64,000 nucleotides of DNA. Origin: Streptomyces sp. OR43. Its GTDB lineage: Bacteria; Actinomycetota; Actinomycetes; Streptomycetales; Streptomycetaceae. The stretch is taken from positions 395,636 through 459,635 of the forward strand of contig NZ_RDBK01000001.1 in assembly GCF_008042275.1 (NCBI RefSeq), given 5' to 3'. The position numbers and the translations under genes were made by a program. Shown piece after piece: positions 60,730 to 64,000 of the stretch (its first letter is position 1; every line of letters starts with the position of its first letter). The notes below the pieces were generated by a model. That model saw only the letters and a program-made list of their open reading frames with translations. It was not told where the DNA came from and searched no databases.

Positions 60730-61485
60730 ATGAGCGCCATTCGGGGAGCCAGGGAACGGGCCCGCATCGAGGTCACCGCCGCCATCAAGGACGAGGCGAG
60801 AGAGCAGCTCGCGGCCGAGGGAGCGGCGAAGCTCTCCCTGCGCGCCGTGGCACGCGAACTCGGCATGGTGTCCTCGGCGCTCTACCGCTACTTCCCCAGC
60901 CGTGACGAACTGCTCACCGCCTTGATCGTCGATGCGTACGACTCCGTGGGCGAGGCCGCCGAGCGCGCCCACCGGGCCGCCGCGGCGGAGAGCCCGGCGC
61001 CGGTCCGGCCCGCCGCGGCGGAGAGCCCGGCGCCCGTCCGGCCCGGCGCTCACCTCGCCCGCTGGGTCGCCGTCGCGTGCGCCGTACGGGACTGGGCTCT
61101 CGCCCACCCTCACGAGTACGCGCTGATCTACGGCTCGCCCGTGCCCGGCTACACCGCGCCGCAGGCCACCATCGGCCCCGCGTCCAGGGTCGGCCTCGTC
61201 CTCATCGCCATCGTCGAGGACGCGCACCGCGAGGAGGGAGTCGCGCTCCCGCCGCTTGCCGAGGAGCTGCGTCCCGAGGCCGAGCGGATCGCCGCCGACC
61301 TCGCCCCCGGACTTCCCCCGGCGGTCGCCGTGCCGCTCGTCGCCGCGTGGTCACAGCTCTTCGGGCTGCTGTCCTTCGAGCTCTTCGGCCAGTTCAACCG
61401 TGTGGTGGAGGCCCGCGAGGCCTTCTTCCGGCAGGCCGTGACGGAGCTGGCCCGCACCGTCGGGCTCCTCGACCGGCGCCGGTAG
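60730..61485 (+). CDS. TetR/AcrR family regulator
   Basis: A 251-residue regulator. The helix-turn-helix reads LSLRAVARELGMVSSALYRYFPSRDELLTALI. It is followed by a WHG-type C-terminal domain. Between them is an 11-residue tandem repeat (AAAESPAPVRP twice) from two 33-nt DNA units at 60979 and 61012, forming a flexible linker. It probably represses itself and the divergent F420-dependent gene through the paired operators. Confidence 0.92.
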   Translation: MSAIRGARERARIEVTAAIKDEAREQLAAEGAAKLSLRAVARELGMVSSALYRYFPSRDELLTALIVDAYDSVGEAAERAHRAAAAESPAPVRPAAAESPAPVRPGAHLARWVAVACAVRDWALAHPHEYALIYGSPVPGYTAPQATIGPASRVGLVLIAIVEDAHREEGVALPPLAEELRPEAERIAADLAPGLPPAVAVPLVAAWSQLFGLLSFELFGQFNRVVEAREAFFRQAVTELARTVGLLDRRR

Positions 61486-61595
61486 GCCGGACCATCCGGC
61501 CCGCGGGCTCCGTTCGTCGTACTCCCGGGGGAGTACGGGTGATCACCACGCCCGGCGGACGCCGGGGCGCAGGCGCGCGGTCTAGCGTGGCCGGC

Positions 61596-62984
61596 ATGGA
61601 AGAGCAGCGCGCACACACAGGCGGCGAGCCCCCCGGGAAGCGAGACGGGCCGCCGCGTCGACCGCCCTGGGCGCGCGGCGGGCCGGGCGAACGGACGACC
61701 GGCTCCCCGGGCGAACGGACGACCGGCTCCCCGGGCGAACGGACGACCGGCTCCCCGGGCCCGTGGAACTTCTGGAACAACGGAGAGCCGCCGCGCTGGC
61801 TGACCGGCCCCCAGGGGCGGTCCACCGGCCGGCTGCCCTGGGCGTCCACGATCCTGCTCGGTGTCTTCGTCATGGCCGGCTCGGGGTTCGCGGCCCGCGG
61901 CCAGCTGGACGACAAGGCCCCGCTCGACCTCTTCGCCCGGCTGCTCCTCCTCGCCGCGGTGGCGGTCCTGCTGCTGCGCCACCGCCACCCGGTCGTAGCC
62001 GTCTTCGGGGCGTCGGCCGCGGCGACGGTCTATCTCGGCGCCGGCTATCCGTACGGCCCGGTCTTCCTCGCCGTCGCGGTGGGCTGCTTCAGCGCAGTCG
62101 TCGCCGGTCACCGGCGGGCCGCGTGGTCGGCGGTCGCCATGGTGTGGGTGGGGCACCTCGTCGTGGCGCACTGGCTCTACCGCCGGCTGCCTCCGGACGA
62201 CGACTCCGCGGCGCCCTGGGGGCAGGAACTGGGCGTCGCCGCCTGGGTGGTGGCCATCATCGCTGCGGCCGAGTTCGTCCGCGTACGCCGTGAGCAGTGG
62301 GCGGCGCAGCGGGCCGAGCGGGAGCGCGCGGCGAAGCGGCGGGCCGACGAGGAGCGGCTGCGGATGGCCCGTGAGCTGCACGACGTCCTCGCGCACAGCA
62401 TCTCCGTCATCAACGTCCAGGCAGGTGTCGGGCTCGCCCTGCTCGACAGCGACCCCGAGCAGGCCCGCACCGCGCTGACCACCATCAAGGACGCCAGCAA
62501 GGAGGCGCTCGGCGAGGTGCGCCAGGTCCTGGACACCCTCCGGACGCCCGGCGACGCGCCCAGGTCGCCTGCTCCCGGACTCGACCGCCTTCCCGAACTG
62601 GTGGAACAGGCCGCGAGCGCCGGGCTGACCGTGACCGTCAAGACGGACGGCGAGCGCGGGTCCGTACCGCCCGGCGCGGACCTCGCGGCGTTCCGGATCG
62701 TGCAGGAGGCACTGACCAACGTGGTGCGGCACTCCGGTTCGCGTACCGCGCGGGTCCGGGTCGGCTACGGACCGGGGCGTATCACGCTCCGTATCGACGA
62801 CGAGGGCCCGGCCACCGGTGCGGACGCCGGTGGCAGCGGCAACGGGCTGGCCGGGATGCGGGAACGGGCGGCGGCCCTGGGTGGCACGATCGAGGCCGGA
62901 ACCCGGCCCGACGGCGGCTTCCGGGTACGGGCCGAACTTCCGCTGCCGGCCGGCGGGCCGGCGCATCAGAAGGAGACACCGTGA
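61596..62984 (+). CDS. Two-component sensor histidine kinase (NarL-type system)
   Basis: A 462-residue kinase. The Pro/Gly/Thr-rich N-terminus has GERTTGSP three times from 24-nt DNA repeats (61685, 61709, 61733), then four or five membrane helices. HisKA_3 carries H262 in RELHDVLAHSISVIN, and HATPase_c carries EALTNVVRHSGSRT and GNGLAGMRERAAALGG. It overlaps its response regulator gene by 4 nt (GTGA). The signal sensed is unknown. Confidence 0.93.
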   Translation: MEEQRAHTGGEPPGKRDGPPRRPPWARGGPGERTTGSPGERTTGSPGERTTGSPGPWNFWNNGEPPRWLTGPQGRSTGRLPWASTILLGVFVMAGSGFAARGQLDDKAPLDLFARLLLLAAVAVLLLRHRHPVVAVFGASAAATVYLGAGYPYGPVFLAVAVGCFSAVVAGHRRAAWSAVAMVWVGHLVVAHWLYRRLPPDDDSAAPWGQELGVAAWVVAIIAAAEFVRVRREQWAAQRAERERAAKRRADEERLRMARELHDVLAHSISVINVQAGVGLALLDSDPEQARTALTTIKDASKEALGEVRQVLDTLRTPGDAPRSPAPGLDRLPELVEQAASAGLTVTVKTDGERGSVPPGADLAAFRIVQEALTNVVRHSGSRTARVRVGYGPGRITLRIDDEGPATGADAGGSGNGLAGMRERAAALGGTIEAGTRPDGGFRVRAELPLPAGGPAHQKETP

Positions 62985-63646
62985 TTCGCGTACTGCTCGC
63001 CGATGACCAGTTGCTGGTCCGGGCGGGATTCCGGGCCCTGCTGGACGCCCAGCCGGACATCGAGGTGGCGGGCGAGGCGGCCGACGGCGAGGAGGCCGTC
63101 CGTCTGGTGCGTGAACTGCGGCCGGACGCCGTGCTGATGGACATCCGGATGCCGCGCCTCGACGGCCTCGCGGCGACCCGCGCCATCACCGGGGACCCTG
63201 AGTTCGACGCGGTGAAGGTGGTCATGCTCACCACCTTCGAACTCGACGAGTACGTCTTCGAGGCGATCCGCTCCGGAGCCTCGGGTTTCCTGGTCAAGGA
63301 CACCGAACCGGAAGAACTGCTGCGAGCGGTCCGGGCGGTGGTCGGCGGGGACGCGTTGCTGTCGCCGGGTGTCACACGCCGCCTGATCGCCGAGTTCGCG
63401 GCCCGGTCCAAGGAGCCCGCCGCGGCGACCGCCCTCAACGAACTGACCGACCGGGAGCGGGAGGTGATGGCGTTGGTCGGTATCGGCCTGTCCAACGACG
63501 AGATCGCCCGCCGTCTCGTCGTCAGCCCGCTCACCGCCAAGACCCATGTGAGCCGGACCATGGTGAAACTCGGCGCCCGTGACCGGGCCCAACTCGTCGT
63601 ACTCGCCTACGAGTCGGGGCTGGTGCGCCCGGGCTGGCTCGGCTGA
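62981..63646 (+). CDS. NarL/LuxR-family response regulator
   Basis: A 221-residue regulator. The receiver has the acidic pair in LLADDQLLVRAG, phospho-acceptor D54 in VLMDIRMP and Lys in FLVKDTEPEE. The C-terminal LuxR helix-turn-helix is LTDREREVMALVGIGLSNDEIA...TAKTHVSRTMVKLGA. GTG 62981 overlaps the kinase stop, so the two are translationally coupled. Its 3' end overlaps the convergent DUF6332 gene by 40 nt. Confidence 0.95.
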   Translation: MIRVLLADDQLLVRAGFRALLDAQPDIEVAGEAADGEEAVRLVRELRPDAVLMDIRMPRLDGLAATRAITGDPEFDAVKVVMLTTFELDEYVFEAIRSGASGFLVKDTEPEELLRAVRAVVGGDALLSPGVTRRLIAEFAARSKEPAAATALNELTDREREVMALVGIGLSNDEIARRLVVSPLTAKTHVSRTMVKLGARDRAQLVVLAYESGLVRPGWLG

Positions 63647-63921
63647 TCCGGCAGCACCGGGACGCGCCCGTCGACCTCGCGCTCGGTGGTGCGGCGGCCG
63701 AACCGCCACAGCACGTCGACGACGCGTCCGACGAAGACCAGCCCCGCCACGACGGCCGCGGCCACCAGCAGCCCGCGGCCCACGCCGCCGCCCGAGGCCA
63801 TGAGCAAGGCGGGGGCGCAGACCACGACGAACGCGGCCCCCGCCAGCAGGGCCCCGGTCAGCACGGCGAAGCCGATCTCGACGGTCACGGCGTCGCGTTC
63901 CGCCTGGCTTCGGTGTTCCAT
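63607..63921 (-). CDS. DUF6332 membrane protein
   Basis: A 104-residue protein opening MEHRSQAERDAVTVEIGFAV with two hydrophobic helices, then a basic cytosolic tail (WRFGRRTTEREVDGR). This is the DUF6332 pattern; its function is unknown. The start codon lies within a long perfect inverted repeat that runs to the window edge. The 3' end overlaps the response regulator on the other strand. Confidence 0.82.
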   Translation of the reverse strand: MEHRSQAERDAVTVEIGFAVLTGALLAGAAFVVVCAPALLMASGGGVGRGLLVAAAVVAGLVFVGRVVDVLWRFGRRTTEREVDGRVPVLPDQPSQPGRTSPDS

Positions 63922-64000
63922 GCCCGCAGTGTCACAGGTGCGGACGCGGGCGGACAACCACGCCACCCCGCGTCCGCACCTGTGACACTGCGGGCATGGA
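63917..64000. repeat. Perfect inverted repeat reaching the window end
   Basis: The arm 63917-63950 is the exact reverse complement of 63967-64000 (34 of 34 bases), with a 16-nt spacer. It covers the DUF6332 start codon and leader, so the right arm ends with a mirrored ATGGA. The repeat may continue beyond the window. Confidence 0.95.

Overview
The window is very GC-rich, with G or C at most third codon positions. It is packed with families typical of Streptomyces: DUF1876, DUF5134, DUF6332, DUF6421 and DUF6986 proteins, Tat/Sec-secreted glycosidases, many GTG/TTG starts, near-leaderless promoters and a Cys-ending leader peptide. I read it as a Streptomyces chromosome segment. I saw no rRNA, tRNA, prophage, insertion sequence, CRISPR array or recognisable biosynthetic cluster.

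Layout. 1-1.5 kb: a DUF1876 protein and an Old Yellow Enzyme whose operator matches one in front of an ArsR gene about 20 kb away. 1.8-19 kb: a glycan-utilisation region with a secreted GH92, a secreted PA14/GH2/LamG enzyme, a secreted GH127-lectin fusion, a YtfQRT-YjfF-type furanose importer (lipoprotein, double ATPase, two permeases), a LacI regulator and a mutarotase. 19-30 kb: mixed housekeeping genes (thioesterase, YdeI-like, ArsR, ferredoxin-NADP reductase, divergent DUF305/LVIVD pair, HAD, PAP2, M56 peptidase with DUF5134, GNAT, GDPD). 30.7-34 kb: a DUF6421-SDR-threonine aldolase operon. 34-40 kb: transglutaminase-like protein, acyltransferase, thioredoxin, a leader peptide with a flavin reductase, EtfBA, and a DUF6986 lyase-like protein. 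40-48 kb: LacI/ROK pair, secreted GH27 alpha-galactosidase and a three-gene sugar ABC importer. 48-57 kb: small secreted or stress-type proteins sharing an upstream block, an SDR/VOC/TetR set, a degraded patch, and a TmrB-Nudix fusion. 57-64 kb: M20 dipeptidase, geranylgeranyl-reductase-like flavoprotein, a structured intergenic element, a TetR/deazaflavin-oxidoreductase pair, a two-component system and DUF6332.

How the genes may work together. Two operator classes organise the sugar genes. The perfect palindrome GACAACGTTGTC lies in front of GH92 (1786-1797) and between the LacI and ROK genes 40 kb away (41555-41566). Three related sites sharing CGTTGnAAA precede the GH2 gene and lie between GH127 and the importer. 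Together the enzymes look suited to fungal or plant glycans carrying furanose and mannose-phosphate groups. The GH92 has Gln where the family's catalytic acid Glu is expected, as in enzymes that uncap mannosyl-phosphate.

Oddities that stand out are a perfect 210-bp in-frame tandem duplication in etfB, a perfect 34-bp inverted repeat running off the end of the window at the DUF6332 start, a lectin domain built from three almost identical 141-bp repeats, and a possibly structured RNA at 59874-60004.
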